64,000 bases of DNA, taken from the NCBI RefSeq assembly GCF_000426185.1, contig NZ_AUEW01000007.1:1-64000 (forward strand), given 5' to 3'. The notes below the pieces were generated by a model. That model searched no databases. It was given only the letters and a program-made list of their open reading frames with translations, and was not told where the DNA came from. A program made the translations under genes and the position numbers. How positions within the stretch are numbered: the first letter of the stretch is position 1; each line of letters starts with the position of its first letter. Origin of the DNA: Cellulomonas sp. URHD0024 (lineage in GTDB: Bacteria > Actinomycetota > Actinomycetes > Actinomycetales > Cellulomonadaceae). Shown here piece after piece: positions 8,110 to 17,042 of the stretch.

Positions 8110-8910
8110 ATGCTGACCGACCCCGCAGATGCGGCGCTCGCCGTCCACCTGGCGACGCGGGGCATGGACGTCGTCCTGAGCCACCTCGCGGACTCGGCGC
8201 CGAAGTACGCGAAAGCCGGCCACGACTTCGCCACGGCGGCAGACCTTGCGGCCGAGACCGCGATCAGGGAGGCGCTGCTCCTCGCGCGGCCGGACGACGC
8301 CATGATCGGTGAGGAGCTCGGCGCCTTCGGCGGCAGCACGGACCGGACGTGGCTGGTGGACCCGCTGTGCGGGACGCGCAACTTCGCCTCGGGCACCCAC
8401 GTGTTCTGCGTCAACGTCGCCTTGCGCGAGCGCGGATCCGTGCGGGTCGCAGCGGTGGCGGAGCCCGCTGCGCGGCGAGTGGTCTGGACCGACGGGTTCG
8501 GCGGTCACGAGCGCCCGGCGGACGGCGCAGACCGGCGCGTCGCGCCCGCGAGCGACAGCAGGATCGTCGAGCTCAACGCCGACGGACCGGGGGACCGCAC
8601 GGGTCCCCTGCTCGTCGCCGACGCCGACTTTCGGGCGTGGATGACGCCTCGGGTGAGTGCGTCGACCGTGGCGCTCGCCTGGGTGGCGACCGGGCAGCGC
8701 GCCGCCTACGTGTCGGACGGGAACCTGCTCGACAGCGTGCACTTCGCGGCCGGCATCGCGCTCTGCGTCGGCGCCGGATGCGTCGTGACGGACCTCGACG
8801 GGCAGTCGTTCACCACCGGTGCCGGGCTGGCCATCTCTGCCGACGCGCGAACCCATGAGTCCCTCGTCGCGCACATCGCGAGAGTGCGGTCGGGTCTCAG
8901 CCCGTCGTGA
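8110..8910 (+). CDS. Inositol-monophosphatase-like protein with altered metal site
   Basis: This 266-residue protein has the FBPase/IMPase fold signature. It shows an early acidic segment ([20 protein letters not shown]), the GEELG glutamate motif, a DPxxGTxNF motif, and a late AAG segment in [12 protein letters not shown]. In classical IMPases the central motif is DPIDGTxNF with both Asp binding Mg2+; here it reads DPLCGTRNF, with Cys replacing the second Asp. The late WDxAAG motif is also changed (DSVHFAAG). It may therefore have a changed metal requirement, substrate or be inactive. ATG 8110 is chosen over the in-frame TTG 8095, and no strong ribosome site is visible. It converges with and overlaps the cellobiose phosphorylase gene by 14 bases. 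Confidence 0.8.
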   Translation: MLTDPADAALAVHLATRGMDVVLSHLADSAPKYAKAGHDFATAADLAAETAIREALLLARPDDAMIGEELGAFGGSTDRTWLVDPLCGTRNFASGTHVFCVNVALRERGSVRVAAVAEPAARRVVWTDGFGGHERPADGADRRVAPASDSRIVELNADGPGDRTGPLLVADADFRAWMTPRVSASTVALAWVATGQRAAYVSDGNLLDSVHFAAGIALCVGAGCVVTDLDGQSFTTGAGLAISADARTHESLVAHIARVRSGLSPS

Positions 8911-11332
8911 CCTCGACCCGGACGACGGACCCCGCCGGTGCGTACGGGACCAGGTGCCCCTCGAGCGGTTCGCCGTCGACCGTGATCGACGCCGTCGCGC
9001 CCGTCGTCACGTGGATCTCGTAGGTCGCGCCCCGGGCCACCCGCGTGACGGTGAAGGACGGGACCGCCGAGCCGATCTGCGGGTCGACGATCAGTCCGTC
9101 GTAGGACGGCCGGACCCCGAGCAGGTGCTGCGAGACCGCGACGAAGTTCCAGGCGGCCGTGCCGGTCAGCCACGAGTTCTTGGCCTCACCGTGCCGGACC
9201 GCCTCCTTGCCGGCGATCATCTGCGCGTAGACGTACGGCTCGACGCGGTGCACGTCGGAGATGTCCTCGCGGTAGGCGGGGGTGATCCGGCGGTAGTAGT
9301 CGAACGCGCGGTCTCCGCGGCCGACCATCGTCTCGGCGATGATCACCCACGGGTTGTTGTGGCAGAAGATGCCGCCGTTCTCCTTGTAGCCGGGCGGGTA
9401 GGTGGACACCTCGCCGAGCTCCACGCGGTACGTCGTGTAGGCGGGGCTCTGGAGCACCATCCCGTGCGGGGTGGCCAGGTGCTCCTCGACCGAGTCGAGG
9501 GCGGTCGTCGCGCGGCCGTCGTCGATACCGATGCCGGCCATGACCGCGAAGCCCTGCGGTTCGATCCAGATGCGGCCCTCGGTGTCCGCCGCCGTGCCGA
9601 CGGGGTTGCCGTAGTAGTCGTACGCGCGCAGGAACCAGTCGCCGTCCCAGGCGTGGTCGAGGACCGCCTGCCGGACCTCGTCGACGACCTTGCGCGCCTG
9701 CGACGCGACCTCGGACAGCCCTCGTCGCGAAGCGAGCTCGGCGTACTCCGCGCCGTAGAGCACGAACTGCGCCGCGATGAACACCGACTCCGCGGCGCCA
9801 CCCGGCTGGTTCTCGGTCGTCTGGAACGACTCGCCCGGGGTCGTCGAGAAGCAGTTGAGGTTCAGGCAGTCGTTCCAGTCCGCGCGGCCGATGAGCGGCA
9901 GGCCGTGCGGGCCGCGGTGCGTCACGGTGAACTCGAACGAACGGGTCAGGTGCTCGAACAGGGTCTGTTCGCTGCCAGGCTCGTTGTCGAACGGGACGAG
10001 CTCGTCGAGCACACCCGCGTCGCCGGTCTCCTTGATGTACGCGGCCACGCCGGCGATCAGCCACAGCGGGTCGTCGTTGAAGCCCGAACCGATGTCGTCG
10101 TTCCCGCGCTTCGTGAGCGGCTGGTACTGGTGGTACGCGGAGCCGTCCGGGAACTGCGTCGCGGCGATGTCGAGGATGCGCTCGCGCGCGCGCTCCGGGA
10201 CCAGGTGCACGAAGCCGAGCAGGTCCTGGTTGGAGTCGCGGAAACCCATCCCGCGGCCGATGCCCGTCTCGAAGAACGACGCCGACCGGGACATGTTGAA
10301 CGTGACCATGCACTGGTACTGGTTCCAGACGTTGACCATCCGGTCGAGCTTCTCGTCGGTGCTGCTGACCGAGTAGGTGGAGAGCAGCCGGCGCCAGTGG
10401 GCCTTGAGACGGTCGAACGCGTCGTCGGTCTGCTCCGTCGTCGCGAAGCGTCCGAGGAGGGCGTGCGCCTTCTCCTTGTTGACGACCTGGTGCTCGTCGT
10501 CGGCCCACTTGTCCTCGTTCTCGACGTAGCCGAGGACGAAGGTCAGGGTCTGCGACTCCCCGGGCGCGAGGGTCACGTCGACCTGGTGCGAGCCGATCGG
10601 GTACCAGCCGGACGCGACGGAGTTGCTGGAGGCCCCGGCGCGCGGGACTGCCGCCTCGCCCAGCCCGTTGTAGGCGCCCACGAACGCGTCGCGGTCCGTG
10701 TCGAAGCCGCTGGCCTTCGTGTTCACACCGAACACCGCGTAGTGGTCCCGGCGCTCGCGGTACTCGGTCGTATGGAAGATGGCGGACCCGAACGGTCCGT
10801 CCTGCTCGACCTCGACCTCGCCGATCGACAGGTTCCGCTGGTAGTTGGTCTGGTCGTCCTGGGCGTTCCAGAGGCAGAACTCGACGAACGAGAAGAGCGC
10901 GACGGTCTTGGTCTGCGAGGACGTGTTGGTGACCGTGACCCGCTGGACCTCCGCGGTCTCGCCGAGCGGCACGAACAGCAGCGTCTCGACGGACAGGCCG
11001 CCGCGTTCGCCGGTGATCCGCGTGTAGCCCAGCCCGTGCGCCGCCTCGAAGTGGTCCAGGTCGGCCTTCACGGGGAGCCAGGACGGGGTCCACACGTCGC
11101 CGCCGTCGTTGACGTACAGGTACCGGCCGCCCGCGTCGGTGGGGATGTTGTTGTACCGGTAGCGGGTCAGTCGCCGCATCTTGGCGTCGCGGTAGAACGA
11201 GTAGCCGCCCGCCTGGTGGGAGACCAGCGAGAAGAACTGCTCGGATCCGAGGTAGTTGATCCACGGGTATGGCGTGTGGGGCGTCGTGATGACGTACTCG
11301 CGTGCGTCGTCGTCGAAGTGGCCGTACCGCAT
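8897..11332 (-). CDS. cbp: Cellobiose phosphorylase (glycoside hydrolase family 94)
   Basis: This 811-residue cytosolic enzyme reversibly splits cellobiose with phosphate into glucose 1-phosphate and glucose, saving ATP during cellulose use. It begins [20 protein letters not shown] and shows long identity to the remembered C. uda/C. gilvus enzyme (about 822 residues), including [20 protein letters not shown] and [14 protein letters not shown]. The general acid Asp in DWND falls at residue 488, equivalent to Asp490 of the C. gilvus enzyme. ATG 11332 follows GAAGGA; longer in-frame extensions lack a ribosome site. A CelR-type box lies about 80 bases upstream, pointing to induction by cellobiose. 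No sugar transporter adjoins it. Confidence 0.96.
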   Translation of the reverse strand: MRYGHFDDDAREYVITTPHTPYPWINYLGSEQFFSLVSHQAGGYSFYRDAKMRRLTRYRYNNIPTDAGGRYLYVNDGGDVWTPSWLPVKADLDHFEAAHGLGYTRITGERGGLSVETLLFVPLGETAEVQRVTVTNTSSQTKTVALFSFVEFCLWNAQDDQTNYQRNLSIGEVEVEQDGPFGSAIFHTTEYRERRDHYAVFGVNTKASGFDTDRDAFVGAYNGLGEAAVPRAGASSNSVASGWYPIGSHQVDVTLAPGESQTLTFVLGYVENEDKWADDEHQVVNKEKAHALLGRFATTEQTDDAFDRLKAHWRRLLSTYSVSSTDEKLDRMVNVWNQYQCMVTFNMSRSASFFETGIGRGMGFRDSNQDLLGFVHLVPERARERILDIAATQFPDGSAYHQYQPLTKRGNDDIGSGFNDDPLWLIAGVAAYIKETGDAGVLDELVPFDNEPGSEQTLFEHLTRSFEFTVTHRGPHGLPLIGRADWNDCLNLNCFSTTPGESFQTTENQPGGAAESVFIAAQFVLYGAEYAELASRRGLSEVASQARKVVDEVRQAVLDHAWDGDWFLRAYDYYGNPVGTAADTEGRIWIEPQGFAVMAGIGIDDGRATTALDSVEEHLATPHGMVLQSPAYTTYRVELGEVSTYPPGYKENGGIFCHNNPWVIIAETMVGRGDRAFDYYRRITPAYREDISDVHRVEPYVYAQMIAGKEAVRHGEAKNSWLTGTAAWNFVAVSQHLLGVRPSYDGLIVDPQIGSAVPSFTVTRVARGATYEIHVTTGATASITVDGEPLEGHLVPYAPAGSVVRVEVTTG

Positions 11333-11413
11333 GGCGAATCCTTCGTTCCTGGCTGCGCGCCCTACCGGCCGCGTCGTCGCGTGAGGTCCAGCAGGGCGCT
11401 TGCAGCGTCCGTG

Positions 11414-11427
11414 CGGGAGCGCTCCCA
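11414..11427. promoter_or_regulatory. CelR-type operator (CGGGAGCGCTCCCA) upstream of cbp
   Basis: The 14-base site matches the TGGGAGCGCTCCCA operator of the LacI-family cellulose-utilisation repressor CelR at 13 of 14 positions and contains a perfect 12-bp palindrome. It lies 81-95 bases upstream of the cbp start. In Thermobifida CelR releases this site when cellobiose is present, so the same control is likely here. The regulator gene is not identifiable in the window; the LacI gene at 18.3-19.3 kb is unproven as a match. Confidence 0.85.
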
Positions 11428-11593
11428 TGCAACTCCCGGCCGCGAGCATAACCGCTGGCGCGCCCGCTTGGCACGTGCAGGAGCATCACGACTTTTCCGA
11501 CGAGGCCGCGACCTGCACCCGCTCCGCGGGACCGAGCCGCGCGCGACCGACTCGCGCCGACCCACCGGGCAGCCCGCCCGGCCCAGCCACGAG

Positions 11594-11702
11594 CCCGGCT
11601 GCCCGCTCCGCGTGCTCGCGGTAGCGCGATCCGCCGCGACCCGGCCGCCCGCTGCGCGTGCTCGCGGGCCGCGACCCGGCCGCCCGCTGCGCGTGCTCGC
11701 GG
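11594..11702. repeat. Three copies of a 28-base GC-rich repeat
   Basis: Copies at 11594-11621, 11640-11667 and 11675-11702 share CCCGGCnGCCCGCTnCGCGTG followed by CTCGCGG. The two later copies are identical and the first differs at two bases. Spacing is uneven (46 and 35 bases start to start). They lie between cbp and the membrane protein gene, both on the minus strand, and no function is evident. Confidence 0.7.
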
Positions 11703-11796
11703 TCGTGCGCTCCGCCGAGCTTGCCGTTGTGCACGCCAACCGGCAGCTTGACGTGCGTAACAGCAAGCTCGACGGCGGACGGCTGGGTCGTTCTGG

Positions 11797-12831
11797 TCAG
11801 CGAGGGGTCGTGACCGCCGGGTCGGGCGCGACCGGAGCCGGGCGCGGGGGTCGGACCGCTGCCACGGCCAGTGTCAACGACAGGATCAGCAGGACGGTGT
11901 TCTGGGCGAAGCCGCCGGGTGGTCGTGGGTCCGTCGTGGCGACCGTGACGAATCCGCCCAGCGCCCGCGCGACGACCGCAGCGCCGGCGACCGCGGCGGC
12001 ATGGCGCGGACCCCAACCGGCGGACCGGGACCACCGCGTCACCGCGACCGCGCCGGCCACGAGGATGGCGGTCCCGAGCCCGACGCCCAGCCACGTCCCC
12101 GGGATGAACTGGTAGCCGAGCGCGGCGACGAGGACCAGGCCGAAGACTCGCGCCGGTACGGGGACGCGACGGGACAGGGGCGTCGGGAGGCGTCGCCGGC
12201 CGAACGTGCACGCGACGAGCACCAGGAGGGCGGCCACCGCCACCGCGCCGAGGAGCTGACCCGTCGACGCCTGGTCGCTGCCGGAGTCGCGGATGTCCTG
12301 ACTGACCACCACCGACGCGAGCACCCACAGGACGACGAGCGCGGTTGTCCCCGACAGGCCGAGCCACGGCTGTCGGGGTCCCGGGCGCCGGTCGAACGTC
12401 TCGACCAGCGCGATCGGTGCCCCGATGCTCCAGACCACGTGCCCGACCAGGAAGTTCAACGCGAACGCCCCGGCGACCCCGAGAGGCGGGATCAGCGTCA
12501 GCGCCCTGCCCGTCGCCCAGTCGTCGTAGCTCATGTAGGACGTCGCGAACAGCGACTGGTCGACGACCCCCGCCTGCAGCACGCCGAACGCGCCGGCCAG
12601 CGCGAGGATCCCCGTCCAGTGCATGCGCGTGCGGGCGGCGAGCTCGCGGATCAGGATCGCGGGCGCACCGTACAGCGGCCCGAGAATGACCAGGCCACCG
12701 ACGAGCGCGGCGGCCTGGCCGGTGACCTCGGGGTCGTAGGCCGTCAGGTACTCGGCGCAGACCGGCGCGACGACGAACAGCAGCAACGCGAGCAGCCGTC
12801 GTCGCTCAGAACGTCCGGAGACAGTGACCAC
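11797..12831 (-). CDS. Polytopic membrane protein, function unknown
   Basis: This 344-residue protein starts at GTG 12831 and has roughly eight to nine hydrophobic spans. It contains an acidic membrane-embedded segment VCAEYLTAYDPEVTG near residue 25 and the loop DQSLFATSYMSYDDWATGR. I do not recognise the family; the second half (RVFGLVLVAALGYQFIPG, GWGPRHAAAVAG) is also hydrophobic. It is monocistronic, with a long perfect inverted repeat 80-140 bases upstream and a repeat-bearing spacer downstream. It could be a transporter-like or enzyme-like membrane protein, but nothing in it fixes a function. Confidence 0.7.
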   Translation of the reverse strand: MVTVSGRSERRRLLALLLFVVAPVCAEYLTAYDPEVTGQAAALVGGLVILGPLYGAPAILIRELAARTRMHWTGILALAGAFGVLQAGVVDQSLFATSYMSYDDWATGRALTLIPPLGVAGAFALNFLVGHVVWSIGAPIALVETFDRRPGPRQPWLGLSGTTALVVLWVLASVVVSQDIRDSGSDQASTGQLLGAVAVAALLVLVACTFGRRRLPTPLSRRVPVPARVFGLVLVAALGYQFIPGTWLGVGLGTAILVAGAVAVTRWSRSAGWGPRHAAAVAGAAVVARALGGFVTVATTDPRPPGGFAQNTVLLILSLTLAVAAVRPPRPAPVAPDPAVTTPR

Positions 12832-12913
12832 GGACCCATCGTCGTGAAGTGCTCCACACCCCCAGAACCCCCGCAGGGTGGACCCGGCCCACCCACAGGG
12901 AGGACACGCGACG

Positions 12914-12969
12914 CGAGAACAACCTGAACGACGTCATGGAGGTTCTTCACGTCGTTCAGGTTGTTCTCG
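12914..12969. repeat. Perfect 21-bp inverted repeat with 14-nt loop
   Basis: Arms 12914-12934 and 12949-12969 are exact reverse complements (CGAGAACAACCTGAACGACGT on the left, shown one base over the unit core) around the loop 12935-12948. It is richer in A/T than the surroundings and has no T-tract. It lies 20 bases past the stop of the minus-strand DUF6069 gene and upstream of the next minus-strand gene, so a strong terminator is the simplest reading. An operator or element end is possible. Confidence 0.85.
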
Positions 12970-12989
12970 ACGGCCAGAAGCCGGGCGGA

Positions 12990-13382
12990 TCAGCGGGGTC
13001 GGGAGGGGGCTAGGCCGAGGGTGAGCACCGTTCCCACCGTCACGTGCATCAGGGCCAGCCAGAGGGTTGCCGCCGGGGTCGCGGCGCCGAGCGGGCCGAG
13101 CAGCGAGATCAGCAGGATCGCGCCGCACGTGACGAACCAGCCCGTACGACGTCGGCGGAACAGCAGCGCCCGGACACCCCACGCGGCCAGGGTCGCGACG
13201 ACCGCGACGAGGACGACGCTGACGGGTCCGACGGTGTACGGCGGGTCACCGACGACCAGCGGGACGTCGAGGAGCGGGACGGCGATCGCCCAGACGACGA
13301 GGGCGGCGAGCGGGCTGGCGATGACGACGGCCCAGGCGGGGATGCGGCGGACGGTGGTGGCAGGGACGGTGGTGGCGCTCAT
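12990..13382 (-). CDS. DUF6069-like small membrane protein
   Basis: This 130-residue protein has four hydrophobic spans: WAVVIASPLAALVVWAIAV, VGPVSVVLVAVVATLAAWG, FVTCGAILLISLLGPLG and ATLWLALMHVTVGTVLTL. That pattern fits the actinobacterial DUF6069 family of small four-span membrane proteins. Start ATG 13382 gives a length usual for the family. It is divergent from a histidine kinase, and this family is often beside two-component or TetR genes, so it may be a target of that system. The inverted repeat at 12914 probably ends its transcript. Function is unknown. Confidence 0.75.
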   Translation of the reverse strand: MSATTVPATTVRRIPAWAVVIASPLAALVVWAIAVPLLDVPLVVGDPPYTVGPVSVVLVAVVATLAAWGVRALLFRRRRTGWFVTCGAILLISLLGPLGAATPAATLWLALMHVTVGTVLTLGLAPSRPR

Positions 13383-13542
13383 GGTGGGCTCCAGGGAAGG
13401 GTTGATCAGGACTCCCGAACAGTCCCGCCGACGAACCGGCCCGCGCGTCCGGCCGACGGCCATCACGGACCGGACGATCGGCTGGCCGACCCCCGACTTC
13501 GGTAGGTACCGCGGCTCCGGACGCGTTCCTAGGCTCGGCTCC

Positions 13543-14667
13543 ATGACCACCGACGACTGCATCCCACGGGCCTGGTACCACCGCCTGGGCAACGCCCTGA
13601 CCGGGTTCCTGGGCGTCCTCATCCTCATCACCGTCTGGGCCGGCTGGCACGATCCCGACCAGCCGCTGCCCGGGTGGCTGCTGCCCGTGATCGGGGCTGC
13701 CTCGCTCGGCGGCTTCCTGCTGGTCGGCCGCTGGCCGGTGCTGGCCGGTGCGGTGACAGCGGTCCTGTCGGCGCTGAGCCCGGTCGCGGGTCCCGCGTCG
13801 TACACGACCACCCTCGTCGCCGCCCGGTGGAACCGGCTCAGCACGGCACTGTGGGCGGCCGGCATGGGTGCCCTCGGCACGGCCGTGCGGGCGCTGTGGT
13901 GGCCGGGCGGGGTCGGCGTCCCGCTGCAGTGGTGGCTCATCGGCGACGTCGCGGTGCATGCCGCCCTGTTCGCCTGGGGGGCGCTCTGGCGGACACGCGC
14001 CGAGCTGATGGCGTCCCTGCGCGAGCGCGCCCGGCGGGCGGAGGCCGAGCAGGAGCAGCGGGTCGAGCAGGCGCGGACGGCGGAGCGGACGCGGATAGCG
14101 CGCGAGATGCACGACACCCTGGCGCACCGCCTCACGCTCGTCGCGACGACGGCGGGTGCGCTCGAGTTCCGCACGGACCTGACCAAGGAGCAGGTCGCGA
14201 GCGCCGCTGGCGTGGTCCGCGCCAACGCCAGCGAGGCGCTCGAGGAGCTGCGCACCGTGATCGGCGTCCTGCGGACCAGCCCTGACGAGCTGCGCCCCAC
14301 TCCGGGACTTGCGGACGTCCCCCGGCTCGTCGACGAGACGCGTGGGGCCGGTGTCGACGTCCGGCTGGACGTCGCCGACCTGGAGCTGCCGACCGCGCTC
14401 GACCTCGCCGTCTACCGCGCCTGCCAGGAAGGGTTGACCAACGCGCGCCGGCACGCGCCGGGATCCAGGGTCACCGTGAACGTCGCGGTCGACGACGGCC
14501 TGCGCGTCGTCGTCGCCAACGACCAGGGCGGCAAGGGCGAGACCAACGGGACCGGCACCGGGCTCATCGGGCTGACCGAACGCGTCGAGCTGCTGGGCGG
14601 TCAGGTGCACGCCGGGCCGGCCGGTGAGGGGTTCCGGCTCGAGGCATGGATACCGTGGGAGCCGTGA
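13543..14667 (+). CDS. Sensor histidine kinase (NarL/DesK type, HisKA_3)
   Basis: This 374-residue kinase has an N-terminal membrane domain of four to six spans, a coiled coil RARRAEAEQEQRVEQARTAE, and the dimerisation box RIAREMHDTLAHRLTLV with phospho-accepting His190. It ends with an HATPase domain with N-box-like YRACQEGLTNARRHAPGS and GTGTGLIGLTERVELLGG. It should autophosphorylate and pass phosphate to the response regulator encoded next. The genes overlap by a GTGA. ATG 13543 is the first plausible start after an intergenic region shared with the divergent DUF6069 gene. The signal is unknown. Confidence 0.92.
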   Translation: MTTDDCIPRAWYHRLGNALTGFLGVLILITVWAGWHDPDQPLPGWLLPVIGAASLGGFLLVGRWPVLAGAVTAVLSALSPVAGPASYTTTLVAARWNRLSTALWAAGMGALGTAVRALWWPGGVGVPLQWWLIGDVAVHAALFAWGALWRTRAELMASLRERARRAEAEQEQRVEQARTAERTRIAREMHDTLAHRLTLVATTAGALEFRTDLTKEQVASAAGVVRANASEALEELRTVIGVLRTSPDELRPTPGLADVPRLVDETRGAGVDVRLDVADLELPTALDLAVYRACQEGLTNARRHAPGSRVTVNVAVDDGLRVVVANDQGGKGETNGTGTGLIGLTERVELLGGQVHAGPAGEGFRLEAWIPWEP

Positions 14668-15311
14668 CCACCCGGGTGCTCGTCGTCGACGACGACGCGC
14701 TCGTGCGTGCCGGCCTGACGCTCATGCTCGACGGTGCCGACGGGATCGTCGTCGTCGGGCAGGCGTCCGACGGCTCGCAGGTGCCGGCGCTCCTGGACGC
14801 GCACCCGGTGGACGTGGTGCTCATGGACCTGCGGATGCCGGGCACGGACGGGATCGCGGCGACGAGAACCACGCGCGGGCGGACCGACCCCCCGGCCGTC
14901 GTCGTCCTCACCACCTTCGACACCGCCGACGAGGTGGAGGCCGCGATGCGGGCCGGCGCGAGCGGCTACCTGCTCAAGGACACGCCGCCGGCCCGGATCG
15001 TCGAGGCCGTCCTCGCAGCGGCCGCGGGGGAGCCGGTGCTCTCGCCCCGGGTGGCCCGTCGGCTGATGGACACGAGCGCACGCTCGGGCGACAGCCGGCT
15101 GGCCGCGCGCGAGCGGCTGAACACGCTCACGGAGCGCGAACGCGACGTCGTCCTGGCCATCGGGCGCGGTGCCAGCAACGCGGACATCGGCCGGGAGCTG
15201 TACCTGTCGGTGGCCACCGTGAAGAGCCACGTGTCCAGCGTGCTGCTCAAGCTGGGCCTGGAGAACCGGACGCAGATCGCGTTGCTCGTGCACGACGCCC
15301 AACGGGGATAG
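14664..15311 (+). CDS. LuxR-family (NarL) response regulator
   Basis: This regulator of about 215 residues has a receiver domain ([18 protein letters not shown]; phospho-acceptor Asp in [18 protein letters not shown] switch Lys) and a C-terminal LuxR helix-turn-helix ([35 protein letters not shown]). It is the DNA-binding partner of the overlapping histidine kinase. GTG 14664 overlapping the kinase stop is chosen by analogy to coupled genes nearby. ATG 14646, six codons earlier, is an equally possible start because neither has a well-spaced ribosome site. Targets may include the divergent DUF6069 gene. Confidence 0.92.
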   Translation: MTTRVLVVDDDALVRAGLTLMLDGADGIVVVGQASDGSQVPALLDAHPVDVVLMDLRMPGTDGIAATRTTRGRTDPPAVVVLTTFDTADEVEAAMRAGASGYLLKDTPPARIVEAVLAAAAGEPVLSPRVARRLMDTSARSGDSRLAARERLNTLTERERDVVLAIGRGASNADIGRELYLSVATVKSHVSSVLLKLGLENRTQIALLVHDAQRG

Positions 15312-15333
15312 CCACACCGACTACCGTGGCCCC

Positions 15334-15909
15334 GTGCTGCTCTCCGACCGTGACATCCACGCCGAGCTCGAGTCGGGCCGCGTGGCCCTCGAACCCTACG
15401 ACGCGTCCATGCTCCAGCCCTCGAGCATCGACGTCCGCCTGGACAAGTTCTTCCGGCTGTTCGACAACCACAAGTACCCGGTGATCGATCCGTCGCTCGA
15501 CCAGCCCGAGCTGACGCGCCTGGTCGAGGTCGAGCGCGGCGAGTCGTTCGTGCTGCACCCCGGCGAGTTCGTGCTGGGGTCCACCTACGAGGCGGTCACG
15601 CTTCCCGACGACGTCGCCGCCCGCCTCGAGGGCAAGTCGTCGCTCGGACGTCTGGGACTCCTCACGCACTCGACAGCGGGGTTCATCGACCCGGGGTTCT
15701 CGGGGCACGTGACGCTCGAGCTGTCCAACGTGGCGACGTTGCCGATCCTGCTCTGGCCCGGCATGAAGATCGGCCAGATGTGCTTCTTCCGGCTCTCGTC
15801 TGCCTCCGAGCACCCCTACGGCTCGTCCCAGTACGGCTCGCGCTACCAGGGCCAGCGCGGCCCGACGGCGTCGCGCTCCTGGCAGAACTTCCACCGCTCG
15901 GACGTCTGA
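15334..15909 (+). CDS. dcd: dCTP deaminase (likely bifunctional deaminase/dUTPase)
   Basis: This 191-residue enzyme converts dCTP to dUTP. Actinobacterial relatives also hydrolyse dUTP to dUMP, feeding thymidylate synthesis. It starts at GTG 15334 with [15 protein letters not shown] and has the family motifs [32 protein letters not shown] (Ser/Arg and Glu active-site region) and [15 protein letters not shown] at the C-terminus, the flexible nucleotide lid. Length and motifs match mycobacterial Dcd:Dut. It follows the response regulator by 22 bases, and its stop overlaps the ATG of the next gene (TGATG), so the pair is likely coupled. Confidence 0.95.
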   Translation: MLLSDRDIHAELESGRVALEPYDASMLQPSSIDVRLDKFFRLFDNHKYPVIDPSLDQPELTRLVEVERGESFVLHPGEFVLGSTYEAVTLPDDVAARLEGKSSLGRLGLLTHSTAGFIDPGFSGHVTLELSNVATLPILLWPGMKIGQMCFFRLSSASEHPYGSSQYGSRYQGQRGPTASRSWQNFHRSDV

Positions 15910-17033
15910 TGGCTGCTCCCCGGCTGCCCAAGGGCTCGGCCACGCAGCACCTGCTCGTGCTCCCCGAGGACGTGGGGGACGACGAGGTGGAGGTGCTCGC
16001 CGTCAGCCGGTTCCCGCAGGCGCGCTGGGAGGAGGGCGAGGTCCCGCAGCCGCGCGGGATCATGGGCCCGATGACCGCCGCGCTGGGCATCCGCGCGGTC
16101 AGCGCGAACATGACGCCGGCACGCACGCTGCGCGTCGCGCGCCTGTCCACGGTCACCGGCCCCTACGCGGTCGAGGCGGAGGACGCGGTCAGCCTGGGCC
16201 TGCCGCCGTGGTCGACGTACGCGTACGTCGTCGCCGCTCCCCGCGAGCGTGGCGCCAAGCCGTACCCGGGCGGAGACCGCGACGGTCTGAAGCGCGCGTT
16301 CGCGGACGCCATGCCGGTGCGCGAGGAGGAGCGGATCCTGCAGTGGCTGGTGGCCGTGGCGCGTCGCCTGGGGGGCGCGGTGCGGATCGGCGACAACGGC
16401 ATCGTGCTGGTGCCCGACGTCGACGGCGCCATCGACCTGACCGTCTACTCCGACCGCTGGCTGGAGCCGGACCAGGCGCTGGCGGTGGCCCAGAAGGTGC
16501 ACCCGCAGGCCCGGATCAGCCAGGGCACCGCCACGTGGGACGGTCCGCTGCCCGGTGCGGGCCGGGCCGCCGACACGCGCCCCGCCTGGGTCACCGAGGT
16601 GGGCGGCTCCGGTCTGCGCGACGCCTTGGAGAAGTACGGCGTCGACGACCCGGTCGAGCGCCAGCGGCTCATGGACGAGTCCTCCGCCTACGACGAGCTC
16701 ATGATGGCCGCGCCGCCGCCAGCCGAGGCGTTCGGGGTGCTGGTCGACCTGGAGCACGACGGGATCCTGTCGGTCGAGGCCGCCGCCGAGACCGAGCTGC
16801 CGCCGCTGCTGCGCGGCCTGCCGTGGACGTCGCGCGGGGTCGTCGCGTACCGCGTGCACTGGGAGCCCCGGTTCATCGAGGAGCTCGAGGCGGAGAAGCC
16901 GTCGTTCGAGCACCGCGTCGCGCGGTCCCGGGCGGCGCCGCAGGTGCAGGCGCTGGCCCGCGCGATCCACGCGGCGACCGGCGGGGAGATCGCCGACGAG
17001 GCCGACTTCCTGGTCGACCCGGAAGACGTGTGA
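15909..17033 (+). CDS. Conserved hypothetical protein downstream of dcd
   Basis: This 374-residue protein begins at ATG 15909, overlapping the dcd stop. It is soluble, rich in acidic and aromatic residues, with segments LLVLPEDVGDDEVEVLAVSR, GPYAVEAEDAVSLGLPPWST, EERILQWLVAVARRLGG and VYSDRWLEPDQALAVAQKVH. The last two are regularly spaced in an actinobacterial hypothetical family that I recognise only by its shape. No catalytic motif or membrane segment is visible. The C-terminus (EIADEADFLVDPEDV) is acidic. Coupling to dcd suggests shared expression rather than shared pathway. Confidence 0.8.
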   Translation: MAAPRLPKGSATQHLLVLPEDVGDDEVEVLAVSRFPQARWEEGEVPQPRGIMGPMTAALGIRAVSANMTPARTLRVARLSTVTGPYAVEAEDAVSLGLPPWSTYAYVVAAPRERGAKPYPGGDRDGLKRAFADAMPVREEERILQWLVAVARRLGGAVRIGDNGIVLVPDVDGAIDLTVYSDRWLEPDQALAVAQKVHPQARISQGTATWDGPLPGAGRAADTRPAWVTEVGGSGLRDALEKYGVDDPVERQRLMDESSAYDELMMAAPPPAEAFGVLVDLEHDGILSVEAAAETELPPLLRGLPWTSRGVVAYRVHWEPRFIEELEAEKPSFEHRVARSRAAPQVQALARAIHAATGGEIADEADFLVDPEDV

Positions 17034-17042
17034 GGCGGCCGG

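Larger units (their letters stand above)
11333..11796. other. 464-bp intergenic region upstream of cbp
   Basis: No gene is seen. The part near cbp holds the CelR-type box (11414-11427). The distal part holds three copies of a 28-base GC-rich sequence (11594-11702), followed by the 3' side of a membrane protein gene. Open frames here are short and lack ribosome sites. Confidence 0.7.

Noticed and set aside
11594..11702. Integron attC or attachment site
   Set aside because: No integrase, no inverse core sites and the repeats are direct; GC bias alone could produce the match.
8819..12115. Long plus-strand open frame of 1098 codons opposite cellobiose phosphorylase
   Set aside because: It is antisense to a gene with certain identity and shows Arg/Val/Asp-rich translation typical of GC-rich shadow frames, with no domain.
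13383..13542. Operator between DUF6069 and histidine kinase genes
   Set aside because: A GGTACC-centred symmetry is present but is too short to distinguish from chance.
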